DNA from: Dimorphilus gyrociliatus
Lineage: Eukaryota > Annelida > Polychaeta > Dinophilidae
Direction: 5' to 3'
Assembly (NCBI GenBank): GCA_904063045.1
Contig: CAJFCJ010000003.1
Location: 310,001-374,000, forward strand
Length of the DNA: 64,000 nucleotides
Shown in pieces: positions 25,601-38,900 of this stretch. The notes beneath the pieces are model-generated. The model saw nothing but the letters and a program-made list of their open reading frames with translations. It was not told the origin of the DNA and did not search any database. The translations under genes and the position numbers were made by a program. How positions within the stretch are numbered: the first letter of the stretch is position 1; each line of letters opens with the position of its first letter.

Positions 25601-26893
25601 TCAAATTCGTAAGTTATCGTAATTGCTCTCTCATTATCCTCGAATAAGCAATTTTCAACTATAGGAATAGTATACTCCTCGCATTTCTCTTTCAGAAGCC
25701 TTTTTTCGCTGGGGTTACCAATAAAACTTAATGTGGCCTTATTCATATTTATTGCACCTTTGAAAGGATTACGATGTCTCTGAGATTTAAAGACTGAGTT
25801 TTTTATAAGAACTTTAGAACCGCAAAGTGACACATTAAGATCCAGTCCACCAAGATCAGTTTCTTGATATTTTAATACCTTCTCAAAATAGGTCGAGTCG
25901 ATGTATACATCCGTTTTATTATGTCCGATAATTTGTAATTTCGTATCGTGAATACGACTATTCGTTATTGATAATTTGAGATTTTTGCAGTAGATAATAT
26001 AATCTGATAAAGTTAGACAAGACGTTATCTTTTCACAATGTTTTATAAAAGGTTTCCTCATTGTTGAATTTTCCATACTAAAATTCAATTCATTACAAAG
26101 TTGACTAGTAAGAAAGCTTGTATTATGAAAATCAACTTCTTTAAATTTAATTGTTGAATCACTCATTAAGACTTTTCCGTGTAAAAGTCGAATGTTCTCT
26201 AAAATTATATTTGACTTATTAAATGCAAATATTCGATCTTCGGCGGCGAATTGATCGCAGCCAATAGTAGGAACTCCTCTCCATCCCTCTATTTTAATAG
26301 ATTGATTATATATTGAGTATGGCGTGTTGCATTCTTCGTAAAGATACGATTCGTTCCAAGAACCATCTACTCTGATAGTATATAATTTATCGCTATTGCA
26401 AAGTGATAGAGTATAGCGAATAGTTAGGCACGGTATAGATCTACTCCCGCATGTTTCTCGGTTAAGGCCCGAACGTGTTACGTAAAAGATGTCACTTGAC
26501 GATGAATCTAGATAGAAAGATGAAAGGAAAAGGAATTAAATTACAAAGAACCTAAGAGAGAATAATAACTCAATCGAAATCTCTTCCCAATGATGAATTC
26601 AAGCTTATAAATTAATATAAATGAGTTTGGCAAAAGATAAAATTACTGAATCAATGTTTACATACACCTAATAGTATTAGATCACATATACATGGCTAAA
26701 TAAAACGGTATATCATGAACTCGGAGTGTGTTATAGGATTGACATAAATTAGCCAATTTTAGTATCGATAAATATGATTTTCTATTATATTTCTCTTTTT
26801 GTGTTTTGTCTCTCCCACCAGATAGCGTAAAGGAAAAAAAGCTATTTTTAAATAAAATCAGAAATACATAGAAGCTGGCTTAAGGGAAACTTA

Positions 26894-26938
<45 letters not shown>

Positions 26939-29900
26939 GGGGGGATGGGTAATATGCAAGATCCAATTATCTATGAATATTTATAAAACACTCTTTTTAT
27001 TTTTGTTTATGCCTTTAAGCTAAGTTTATAATTAAAATTTGAATAATTACTTTTTAATATTGTATTGTAAATACTATTATTAGTATTACTAACCTAGAAA
27101 TGTAAATATGGCTATAAGTAAAGAATACTATCTATTTAGCTGAATTTCTTATGTGTAATAACAAATAATGAACTTTATTATTTGAATTATAAAGGTTTCA
27201 ATGTCATTTCATAACTTTAGTTTTCTTGTTGATTGTCATGAAAAAGAAATATCTTTATTCTTTCTCCACTTTGGAGTTTGATATAAAAAGACATTATGCT
27301 TCAAATATTAAATATATCTTTGTTTGTTTCTTTCTTTCTCTTTCTCTCTCTCTCTCTATTTCTATCTCCAGTTTTTCAGTCCTCTTTTTTTTATTTGGTA
27401 TTTAGATCAGATAAATTCGGTGATAATCTAATAAATTATACATTCCTCTTGCTAATTCAGCTTGTATATCATTCGAATAAAAAATACATCAGTTATATTC
27501 TATCCCTTGTGCTTTGTATGACCAGATATATCATAGACTATTATGATGATTTCTTTTTCGTCGTGCGTCTCTTATGAAGAGATTAGATTTGAAATGATTA
27601 AAGATGAGTTTCATTATTCATTCTTGTCATATCTGTCTAATCAATACACCTTGAAAGAGAGTAGAGGGATATTACACATTGAAGAGACTCAATCAATCAT
27701 GTATTAATATGTGTTTTTTATTTGAACGAGTTTACCTCTTTTTCCAAGATTTCAGCAAGTTTTACCTTGTTTTATTTGAAAAAAGAGTCAAGACTTTTTG
27801 AGATACTTGCTCAAATTGAATAAATAATTACAGAGCATATGGTGAATTTGCTTATCTCGTCTGACTTTCTGAAATAGGCGTCACGTAAATGAAAAGTGTT
27901 TTAATAATAAATAGAAATGTTTATTATAGTAGTTTTAATATTTTAGTTTAAACGGGAATTTTTGAAGAGATATTCTTTAAATAGGATTAATAAATATTGT
28001 TGAAAAATAGATAAATCACTCTCTTCTAAACTGCTAATCAATTGAAGCAGGACGTAAAATCATTTTACTCAGAAGTTGGTAAACAGTCTGCCAATAAATC
28101 CCCCCGTCTCTTCTAAAAGAAAAGACTAAATCTACCCTCAGGTGCTATTTATTGCAGTTGATAGTCCGTCTAATTTTATGGTGCGACACGCTTTTCCCTA
28201 TTGACCGACATCTAATTGATACTCCTCTCATTTTCTCTGTCTCTTTTTAAGCCTGTCTTATTTTTGTGAAAGACCAACATATCGTGCATTTCATTCCCCT
28301 TCTCCTCAACGTCAAAAAGGCGATTATTGTCCAACCGTTAAGCATAAAAAGAGACTGAAATGCGTTGATTTATTATTATAAACACTTCTCAATACACTGG
28401 CGTATGTTGAATTCGCAATTCGACTAGTTTTCACGGTCAGTAAGCCTGGCAATCAAGAACAGATAAAATATTTAGTGTTTTGCGTTTGGCATTATTGCTT
28501 TTCAGTCCACTGCAATACTATAAAGTTTTACTGTACTACTGCAAAATTTTTCAAAGATTAGATAGCACGCAAGGCTATATAACCTATAAGCGTTTGAATT
28601 TTGATGGAATCCTTGTCAATTTTTTTTCACCGCCATAAAAAGAAAAAGGCTTTAGGGTAAGATGTACAGTACACAAAAAAGAAGGAAGCAAACTTTTCCA
28701 TCTACCGTAAAGCAAATACTATATAGAGTTCAATAGCAATAGGCGTCTCTTTCTACTAGATTTAACTTGGCATTAATCAATCTATAGCTACAATTCGTCT
28801 GATAAATTATCAATTCACGTACAGTTGAGATATAACGTAAATAAGTGATTTTTTACTTTATATCACTGAATAATAATATTAATTCTACGAGTTTTTAGAT
28901 AAAAGTTAATTATAAATTGACAATATTTTCCGTACACTTCTCTTACCAAATATGACAAAATCTAATTACATTTTTTATAAGTCATCAACCTAATGCAAAA
29001 TAAGAACACATATACAGATATACAGTAATATTGATATAACTTGCACCATTTTTCTCTATTGTATTATATTTTCTAAACAGTTGAAAAATCTAGATTGATG
29101 GATCTAATATTCAGTTTGTTTTGTTTCTTTGTTACATAAATGCTATTTGAAATGGATTAGACAACTTTCATTTTGGTAACATTTTATATATATTTATATA
29201 TTTGATAATGTAATATAAAAGAAAAAGATACGCTTTTACATTTTTAGATGAAATATGCACCCCTACAAATAAAGAAGATAAAGGAAGCAGTTTTTAGCTG
29301 TGAAACTATAACTGATGTATAGAGGAAAAAGGAATGTAACGCTGTTTTTATTCAATTATTTCCATTTATGCGGTCTGTAGAACAAATTAATCATTTTCTT
29401 TTTCTAATGGCTTAATGAAAGTATGTTTTAGAAGTTTTGAAGTTATTTTTTTGAGCAAGTCTTTCATGATAAAGGAGCAGAAGGTGGAAGGAAGAAGAAG
29501 GGGAAAAAGAAAATTTATCGTGGATTAATGTCTCGGAAAGAAAGATGCTGTGAAATTCTTATCTGAAATCGTTGGTAATTCCGGCTGGTAAACGATCGGA
29601 ATGGCCTACATTTTCGCTCAATGTTTAGTAATATATTAAATGAATGTTTGGCCACTGTTTAAACTAAACTATAATTTGTTTAAATAATTTATCATTAAAA
29701 TTTTCTGTTTAAAACAAACAACCAATTAATTTCTTTTGATGTAGGAGGATGGTTAAATAGACGAATAAATGGATGGATGGTGGATGGATTGAAGGGAAGA
29801 AGCCAGCAAATAATCTATAGAAATAATGGATATAAAAAGAAAAAAAAACAAGTCGAGAGAGAGAGAGAGAGAAGAGAGAGACAGAGATTGAGAGAATGAA

Positions 29901-32036
29901 GGAGAGAGGAAGGGAGTAAGTGAGATAATTCTTATTTAGGTTAGTCTTGAAACGTGACTGAGCAACTTCCAGTCGCGAATGGAAATGTAACAAGTAATTG
30001 TTACTATATACGTTTACAATGAAATAAGAAATTTTAGTGGAAACAATTACTAATTAACCATAGAAAAGTATTTTAAACAGCTTTTTATATTAATTACATT
30101 TAACTTGAATTTCTTGCTTATTTTTTAACGTAAAGACTGAGTGAAAACCTGTAATTTTTAATTATAAAAAGTATTATAAGAATTGTAGTTGTCAGTTATC
30201 TAAATCCCTACGTGATACACTGAATGCTCTTCCCTGATAGAACAGTTTAAAGGATCAATTGTACCTTTTATTTTATAATTGTATAGCTTCTATAGCACTG
30301 TAAATTGACATCTAATATATTTTTTACAAGCATTAGACCATAGTGCTCAAAAATCCCTAATGATAATTTAAGAAATACAATGTAACAGATAAGTTATCCT
30401 TTCTCTACTATATCTATTCTCGTTTCTCTCTTCCGTGTCTCTCTCTATCTCTCTCGTCCACTATATTTATTAACTATCCATTTTTCAGGTCACGGTTTAA
30501 TAGCTTCCAACTGATGGAATTTTTTAAAGAAAGTATTTTACAGCCTTTAAATAATAAATCGCTTCTGTTACCTCCATACTTCCTAAAATTGGCAATAAGA
30601 GTTTTCAATACTTAAATATTAAAGAATAAATAGGAGATTCTTGGGATTAGTAACTTCTTTAGCAAATATAAAAAATTTATTAGGTTAAATTTCCCTCCTT
30701 AAACCTTTTCTTTCTTTTTCTTTTAAAATAAAAATTATTAATAAAGAGAAATGTAAATGAAGCATTCTTTTCCGATTATCTAGACAAACTAAACAAAAAA
30801 TCTCTCTCTCTCTCTTCCTCATTATCTTGTTCTCCTTCCCCTCCTTTCTCTCGCCTTCACCTATTTGTTCATATCCTTTAGTCACTGCAATAGCTACCCC
30901 GCTCTCTCCCTCACTCACTTCATCCCTCTTTCGCTCATTTTGTATTATTCTCTACTTTAAAAGCAAAACAACGCTAATAGCTTTGCAATTTACAAATAAC
31001 AGCTTGTTTTATAACGTCAGTATAGAGGGAAAAAATGGGAAATAGATCAGTTTTTCCCTCTTATAATTGTTATTTTCGATTTTTTTACTGGTTATTTTCT
31101 TACCTTGATTTACACATACTATTAAGAAATTTACGTTTTAATCTAATTCTTTATTGACTTCCAACAAAGTTACCTGTAAATTAACCTTTCTTATATTGGT
31201 AGCAAATTAAGATTAATTGGATGCTTGCAGAGATAAATCAAAAACACTTGACTCTGGTAAGAGTAGAAGAAACAAAGAAAGATAGATAATAGAGAAGAAA
31301 AGAGACGAACAAGTGAGAAAAGGGAGAAAATTAAACAAGAATTAGTATTAAGAATACTACGGATATATATATATATGAATATTAATATAAATATAGTATG
31401 TACTCTATTACTGTACATCTAGGACGAGAAATAGAATAAAAGGCAAGCAATTACTACTATCACTAAAAAGGGCAGTAAGGGATTTTTTTCGCTTTTTTAG
31501 GCTGTATAAACAAAACAGCCATTTATCTATATATCTGGAAAAAGTTAAGTATTTATGGTTTAGCACTTTCTGAAATTGGTAATTGACTGCAACGAAGAAT
31601 ATATACCACAAGCGTATTTTCCTTTCTCACCAGTTCACCGGTCATAGCAGATGTTTTTATTCTTTTACAGTAAAAAGTTGTAACCGATTGTTGACTAGAA
31701 AATAAATTTAAGACTATATTTAATCCTATAACTGAATAGTAATAGGACATGGGCGTAGTAAGCTAAGAAATAGAGGGAAAACGCTACAGAACAACAATCG
31801 TTCATCTATATGGGATTTTCCACATGGTCAAGTCGCCAAAGTTTACTCTACTGTATTTTATCGTTGCGGTCAGAGTAGGAAAAAAACTACTATAGAAAGA
31901 AAACGTTAGCATAATACGAAGTGTTGATGAAGAGAAATTGATTTTCAACGTGGAATTTATATATTTTATTTCGTCAAACAAGAGATCAACTCAAAAACTT
32001 ACCTGCGAAAGCAATAAGTATAAGGAGAATAATCAT
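22643..32036 (-). CDS. Orphan receptor: beta-helix ectodomain, Cys-rich stalk, multi-span membrane domain
   Basis: Exons in transcript order: 32036-32003 (signal peptide MIILLILIAFA), 26507-25180 and 24694-22643, joined in phases 1 and 0, giving 1137 residues. Residues 12-455 begin DIFYVTRSG and carry a CGS..PC.TI motif. They then run through repeating short strand units such as CTFLNN and CDFINNQGG, typical of a right-handed parallel beta-helix. The next roughly 200 residues are Cys-rich with EGF-like CPFGGDC and GILCGRCRQGYSEG motifs. About eight to nine hydrophobic segments follow from CTKWWTITLVVG to the C-terminus, and the protein ends in a basic CRKKRV tail. I know this architecture only as uncharacterised proteins of lancelets, molluscs and annelids; ligand and signalling partner are unknown. 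The whole membrane domain sits in one uninterrupted 2-kb exon. Joining the distant signal-peptide exon is inference, supported by phase, donor GTAAGT and the missing start codon in exon 2. Confidence 0.83.
26508..32002 (-). other. Intron 1 of the beta-helix receptor gene
   Basis: A 5.5-kb stretch with no supportable exon on either strand. It holds (GA)n tracts near 26893-26931 and 29856-29880 and pyrimidine runs near 27336 and 30420-30460. The open frames at 27296-27577, 29709-29993, 30685-31045 and 31191-31750 are translations of those tracts or AT-rich noise. Confidence 0.6.
26893..26931. repeat. Imperfect (GA)n microsatellite
   Basis: Dinucleotide run with one GAAA interruption. Confidence 0.9.
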
Positions 32037-32118
32037 CGTGTTCGTGAGGAAACTGCAATAGTTACTTTCCAGTTGGCATCGTGATGAATGAGACAGTTTT
32101 TGAGAATAGAGAACGCCT

Positions 32119-32141
32119 ATTGGCCGTCTTTGGTCACGTGA
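32119..32141 (-). promoter_or_regulatory. CCAAT box and TCACGTGA octamer upstream of beta-helix receptor
   Basis: On the minus strand a TCACGTGA octamer (32134-32141) precedes a CCAAT box (32119-32123) about 85-105 bases upstream of the ATG at 32036. The pair fits a proximal promoter and supports a first exon here. Confidence 0.45.
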
Positions 32142-34328
32142 TAAGCTTGATACGCTTCAGGGTGCATCGAAAACATATCGCTTATCTTTATTATTGATCT
32201 GCCTGTGATATTAAATATATTGCAGACATAAAAGGGAAACTAAAGAAAGAAAAGCAGTAGCAGTTGCTTTTTTCCTTATTGACCCCTCCTTATCCAATAT
32301 TCTTAAATATTAAGGTATTCTTTCTTCCTCATACTTTTCTATATGTTCAACATGAATGCTCGTCAATACAATTTGAATTTATCCATTAATGGATCTCCGT
32401 GCAGAACGTAAACATAAATGATTTAGCATACAATATGCAGTACGTACAGCAATAGGTATATATATAAATATAGAAATATATATGCAGTATATAATAAATA
32501 TGTATAATACATAATACATTTTGCAGATAAACTTATACGTACATTCAAAATTGCCGTGTAAATTAATATATAGATCAATAAAAGTATAATAATTTATGAT
32601 AACTATCTCTTTCTGTATAATATCCTTAATTAGCTCTTTAATTATCATTATAATGCATATACTGTATAAATAAATATATATACTGTATATATGTGTGTGT
32701 ATGTGTGAACAGTCGTAACCTCGCAACTACTTTTATTCTGTTTACACTGCAAAAGAGTCAAATATCCTAATATCTTCTCATGATTTATCATTTACTAAGT
32801 AGGAGATTAAAAGTCCATCACTAATTTGTGTTTCCTTTAGCCATAAACCAAAGAGCAAGATGTATATATATATATATATATATATACATATATATAGCCT
32901 TCTCCGTCTTCTAATATTTTAATGATATAAGAGGAGATTCATTTCATAATTTACTTACAATTCTATTTTAATCGTTGTTTATTCATATATTGGCAATAGT
33001 ATTGATAATAGTGCTAACATAATTGTATTTTAATATATATTAAAATATTTCTTGTCTTTTCTTTCAGGTTAATTTGAGAAATTTTACTAAACATTAATAA
33101 CAAATTCACTGATATTCTTATTCTATTTTTTCAAGATTAATACTATATATATATATATATATATATATTTAGCCAATGCGTAATAAGATTTTTTAAAAGC
33201 CTGACCCAATTCGGTGTAAATTCGATTTGCCTCTAAACACAGTTCGTCCTTGAGATCATGGTATTCCTCCCTAACAGAAATCTAGACAAAGTGCATGTAG
33301 AGGAATATTACGATGTGAGAAAAAATATCAGAAAACTGAAAAGTGTTGATGCTATAAAAAAAATTACAGAGTACAAAAAAGAAAGAACAACAAATAAAAG
33401 ACTACAATTAATCAATGAAAAATTGATATTCTTATGGATTTTTTATTTAGAAAATTCATATTTCTTTATTCCTTCAATTAATGTTTAATCTTAAAAGAAG
33501 AAAGAAATTAAACTACAAAGTCTATACTAATAATCTTATTTCTTTTTCTACCTCTCTTTCCTCGAACCCTTCTCTCTATCTTTCATTTTTTGTCTCTGCT
33601 CTCTTCCACCTATCCGTTTTAGTAAATCTTACTTTATCCCTTTTCACCGGATTTTTACCGACTTTTGTTAATGTGTTAATGGAAGTTTTACAATTTTATC
33701 TTTTCCAATTTTTTTAAGCCTCTGTTATTAAACAGCAAAATCAGCGAAATAAATTTTTCATACATTTATTCAATATCTAATGGAAAAGACATGTTTTTAA
33801 CGTAAAGTGTTCTTTATATGCTATATATATATATATATTAATACCTATTTACAGTTGATGTTTTCAAGAGAGGATGAAATACCAGTAGAAAAGAAATACA
33901 GTACTTACAATATGTACTGCATGTTACCGTCTCAAAAAATTCATTATTTCTTGTTCTTTGTAAGGTTATATCAAAAATGATGGAATACTGCAAAAAAAAA
34001 AGAAACAACAAAACAAAAAAGACGAAAACAGGTGAAAAATACTTTTATACGTATTCCTGTAATAATTAATTGCGAAAAAGTTACAAACATTTGCGGTTTT
34101 TACTGCATACACTTGCGTACTATCATATTTATATATATATATATATATATACTTTATATATACAGTATATGAACTCGAAGTATAAAGAATTGCAGTCTAG
34201 TCTAGTTGCAGATTTAGTCTCATTTTCTGAAGCTGAATATTTTGTCTTTTCATTATTTAATATAAGTTATAATACTGGAAAAAAAGAGGGTCATGAGAAT
34301 ATATTAAACTAGATAGCTTGCCTATTTA

Positions 34329-34331
<3 letters not shown>

Positions 34332-34374
<43 letters not shown>
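34332..34374. repeat. (TA)n microsatellite
   Basis: A 43-base uninterrupted TA run. Confidence 0.95.
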
Positions 34375-34376
<2 letters not shown>

Positions 34377-35130
34377 TTATTTATATATGTATATTATTTT
34401 TATATACTTGAATAATAATTAAATATCAGTTGAGAATCTATTAACGCTATCCTCAATTGATACTAACGAAAAGAGTTTTTGGATAGATTATTGAAGCGAA
34501 CAATTTTACAGTCGATTAACGTCCGGCAAAATAACCATGGCGTCATAGTTAATGATGGAGTGCAGAAAAAATCGAGAGCGCTTTTTTGTCCTTGTTTGTT
34601 AGATCGATAGAAAAAACGTGCGAAAAGACGCAGGTGCTGTTTTAGTTGACTGCAAAAAGGTTGGAAACGGTTTCCTCCTTGACTTTCCTGACTGGAAATT
34701 GAGCGTGATTGCTCACTGGTTTTTTGGAAAAAATTGTGGAAAATCTAAGTTAATGATGTGTTGATAATTTTCTGGGCGATAAATAAGAATTATCTTGCCT
34801 GCAAATGCTTCTGTCCAATCATTTTATTTTTTTTAACTTGGTCACCAAAAATGTCTAAAAAAGACGTTTCTTCATTTCCTTCTCGATTTCTTGATCAATG
34901 AAATCCAGTATTGTAAATACTAAATACAGAAATTTAATTTCTGTATTCTCCACTAGACGGCAGTCATATTACAGATGGCGACTCTATTATTTCTTCCCAA
35001 CGGCAAATATTGCTAAGAAGAAATAAATTTGTCGCAAAAGTTTATCTTATGAAAAACCATCTCTGCATAAAAAATAAATCTATTTTTAGAAATATATGTT
35101 ATGCAAATATATATAAATATATATACTAAT

Positions 35131-35170
35131 ATATACAGTATATATATATATATATATATATACTGTATAT
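35131..35170. repeat. 40-base perfect palindrome
   Basis: The two 10-base arms ATATACAGTA and TACTGTATAT flank twenty bases of alternating TA, so the whole is its own reverse complement and could extrude as a cruciform. It is the longest perfect member of the TATACAGTATA family that I saw. Confidence 0.8.
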
Positions 35171-35862
35171 GCATATATGTATATAAATAATGGTTATTTG
35201 AATAATTAATAATTAAAACTAGATAAGCCAAGTTATTAGAGAGGGAAAAGAAATTCTAAAGCATGAGTAACTGATTTGTTGAATAGGTTAAAACTAAATA
35301 GCTTATCAAGTTAACTTATTACTAGTTATCTTCTTGCAAAGTTATTCTTACATAATTTATGTAAATGAAGATTTATCAAAGAGGATAAAACAGGGAAACT
35401 CTTCTCATCGTATATATGCAATTTCTCTCATATATAGTAAAAATCACATGACCTCTCTGTCTCTATATGTGTAAGTTTATTTATACATATGTGTCTATCT
35501 GTTATTATGTCTATCTGTCTGTCCGTCCGTGATTCTCTCTCTCTCCTTCTGCCTGTCTCTCCCTCTCTCTACTCTTTCTATAATACAAACAGGAATTATC
35601 CTAATGAAAAAGTACTTATGGAAAAATCTAGAAATATTGGTAATGTATGTTATTTTGCAGGTCAATTCGCTTCTAAACCCTTCTATTAGTAATATAAATA
35701 TATACTGCATATATACAGTTGATAGAAAAACAACTATTGTACATAGAAATCATTTTTTGACAGATGAATAATGAAAAACAAGAAAATATAAAAACCAAAA
35801 GAAAAACATAACAGATGAAATAAATTACTGCACTTGATGGTACGGCGTTGGTAAAACTTGCC

Positions 35863-35870
35863 TATAAAAA
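35863..35870 (+). promoter_or_regulatory. TATA box of sushi gene
   Basis: TATAAAAA lies 55 bases upstream of the start codon at 35918, which implies a leader of about 25 bases. Confidence 0.6.
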
Positions 35871-35917
35871 GTGAGCCACAACGAACAAGGCGTCACTTTA
35901 GAGACGCTTTGACAAGC

Positions 35918-38900
35918 ATGAACGCGACTCTCGCAAGCTTACTCCTATCAATTTTACTTGCTTCATGCGTTGGTAAGTAAGAATGTTTACTAATATTTCA
36001 TGTAACGAAACGAAAATATGGAAAGAATGAGAAGAAACTGAAAAAATATTGACAACTTTTTTCTCTGCTTTTTCTTTCTTTTCGCCGTCGTAGTTAAGAA
36101 TTTAAAGATGAAACTATCTAACAAAGAGATGCATAGTTGAAAATATAATTAACCTGTTACTCATGAATTCTTTTATTAATTAGAATTAGATAACTATAGC
36201 TTAGAATCAGAGATAGAGTTAGATAAAGAAGGAAAGTAGAATTGAGGAGACATACACACACAGAGGGAAGTGAAGAAACGCAAAGAAAGAGAAAAAGAAA
36301 AAATATAAAAGAAAGGACATAGAGTACATATTTTAAAGAAGTTCGCCTGTAATTTCTATACAAATGACATTGGAAAGTTAAAATTAAAATATTTATAGAT
36401 TTTCATTACCAGAGATGAATAGGATTGAATTGGAGAGAAACGTTTGAGAATAGAGTTGATGGGCTTTAGTTTAAAGAATGACTTTCTTGTAGAAGAGAAA
36501 AGAAAGGCACAATAATTCTTTTAGTTCTTTCTCTATTTATTTAACATTAATTTTTCTTTTTCTTCTTTTGGTAAACATTTATAGAAAAGTAAAGGATAAA
36601 GGAACAATGGAAAAAATAGGAAATCTATATAAAAGTTCTTGACAGGGTAAATTAATGCAAACAAAACAGATTTTACAAATAGATAATAACTGAACGGATG
36701 ATCAAGAAAGTCGTTCTATGATCGATAGACTTCTTGATTTCAATCAAATAAATAGAAAGAAAAAGTTCTATTATTTGGATAATAGGTAGATTAACGTCAA
36801 TTATTTCCTCCAAATTTTTCCGAGCTGATCAATATTCCAATAAGTTAAATAAATGTGTTTGTTATTCCTATTCACTCCAAAGCTAATTAGGCGATGATGA
36901 TCAAGGTCTCCGATAAATCGAACTTTCTTATCGTTGGTTATAAATTCTTCTTTATAAGCAATATCCGCTCTTTTTTACCATTCTATTTTTGTATATCTTC
37001 CGCTGATTAACTGAAAATCTAACCATTTTGCAGTGGACGCAAGTTGTACTAGAAAATTAGATGTCAAGAGAAAATGTCTGAAAAAATGTAATTCGAACTC
37101 TGACTGCAGAGGACGAAAGAAGAAGTGCTTTTGCGACGGTGATTGCGGAATGAGTTGTGTCAGACACAGTAATAACTTTTTCATTCAATTCTATGTTATT
37201 CTAATTTAATTAATTATCTTAATATTTCTATAGACAGAAAATGTAAAGAAGTTTTGTCAATTCTACACGGGGCTGTTGACGTAAAACCATATAATCGTTT
37301 TAATGCAAAAGCCCGTTATTCCTGCGACGAAGGTTACACACTCAACGGACCAGATGTAAGGGTTTGTAGAGGAGATGGAAAATGGGGTTTAACTGCTCCA
37401 TCATGCGAAATTGAAGGAAAATGTCCTCCACCTCCGCACATTTCACACGCAAAACCGGATTCTCTACCCGGCCGAAAATATTTCAATGTCGGAGACAGAA
37501 TTTACTACTCGTGCGAAATAGGCTACGACCCTGAAGGATTTTCCATCATAGCCTGTTTAGATAATGGTCTATGGACTAAGCATACAATTAAGTGTAATCG
37601 TAAGTAATTTTTTGGCTCAAAAATTCCATTATTTATCATTTGTTTATAACATATTGATGATAGTTTTACAAACAAACTTAACATTTGTTTACCGAAGAAA
37701 CTAAATAGAAAAAAAGAAAACGAAAGAAAGATAAAAAAATCTCTTCTCCCTTTCTCTGACTCGTCTAAATAAATAGAGTTTAGACCTCTTTCTTCCTCCT
37801 ACTCTCTCCATATATATACTGTTTATATATAATTTAGACAATATATTTACCAAGTTATAAAAACTATAAATTCCTCTGCTAGTACAGCTAATCTATCCTA
37901 TTATTTAAACTCGTCCAAACCTCAAAACTATATTTTTAACATGCTACTAGAATTAATTAAATTCTTCCTATTGAATAGCTAAGGCATGCCCGGATCCTGG
38001 TCATATTCACAATGGAGTTAGACAAGTCGGTGATTTTGTATATATGAGTAAAGTGAATTTTACCTGTAACGAAGGTTACCAATTACATGGAAGTCAGTCG
38101 TTAAAGTGCAATTCGAGCGGAAAATGGGAAGGAGTAAAGCCTCATTGTCTACGTAAGTTCTCTATATGGAATTTCCCTTTGAAATTGAGGTTCATTAAAA
38201 ACAATTTACTTCACTTACGATGAATATGATAGTATCTATGGCAATAACAATAAATTGATAGTTTTAATAATCAACAGCAATAAAATGTCCTCTCTTGAAA
38301 AATCCTTCAAATGGAGAAGTTGTATACTGGAATAGGAACAGGAAATATATCAAAAAGAACCTTATCAGTTTAAAGTACGGTGACAAAGCGACATTCAATT
38401 GTATGAGAGGATTCGAGATAAAAGGAGATAGGGAAAGGATTTGTTCCGCCAATGAAAGATGGAGCGGCGAGTCAGCAAGATGTGCAAGTATGACAATTAC
38501 TTTATCTCTTTCTTTTTCTTCCTAGTAATATTAAAGGAGTGTAAGAGTCTTTTGAACAACTTCATCTCTACCTATCATTTACCAATGCAATAGATCACTT
38601 ACGACATTAATGCTCTTTCGACTCAATTCTACTGTAATCAATTTTACTTTTGCGTCTTATAGAAAGAATCTCTAGGCCTAATTTTAATGACTGCTTAACC
38701 TTTTAATTTTCTTCATTATTGAATATCTAGTGGTGTATAGTGTATAGTGTAAATATATATACATATGTATGTGTCAGGTTAATACAAAGTCATTGTGCAG
38801 AGCATTCTGACTGATAACTTTAGACAGAATCATTGAAAAAATGTAGAATTTAACGACTTTTCACTGTTAATAATTGAATCTTTTTGCTTTATTATTATAT

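Larger units (their letters stand above)
32142..35862. other. Intergenic region between divergent beta-helix receptor and sushi genes
   Basis: Very AT-rich. It contains TA microsatellites near 32864-32886, 33144-33172 and 34332-34374, many TATACTGTATA words and a 40-base perfect palindrome at 35131-35170. The part 34500-34980 is richer in GC but shows no coding exon. The short open frames here lack splice context and similarity. Confidence 0.6.

Noticed and set aside
27296-27577. Leu/Ser-rich open frame with signal-peptide look
   Set aside because: The hydrophobic part is a translated CTTT/CT tract inside a long intron; no acceptor or donor gives a sensible continuation.
32379-32726. 115-codon minus-strand open frame
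   Set aside because: Its peptide is Tyr/Ile-rich because it translates TA and TATACTGTATA repeats; no conserved motif.
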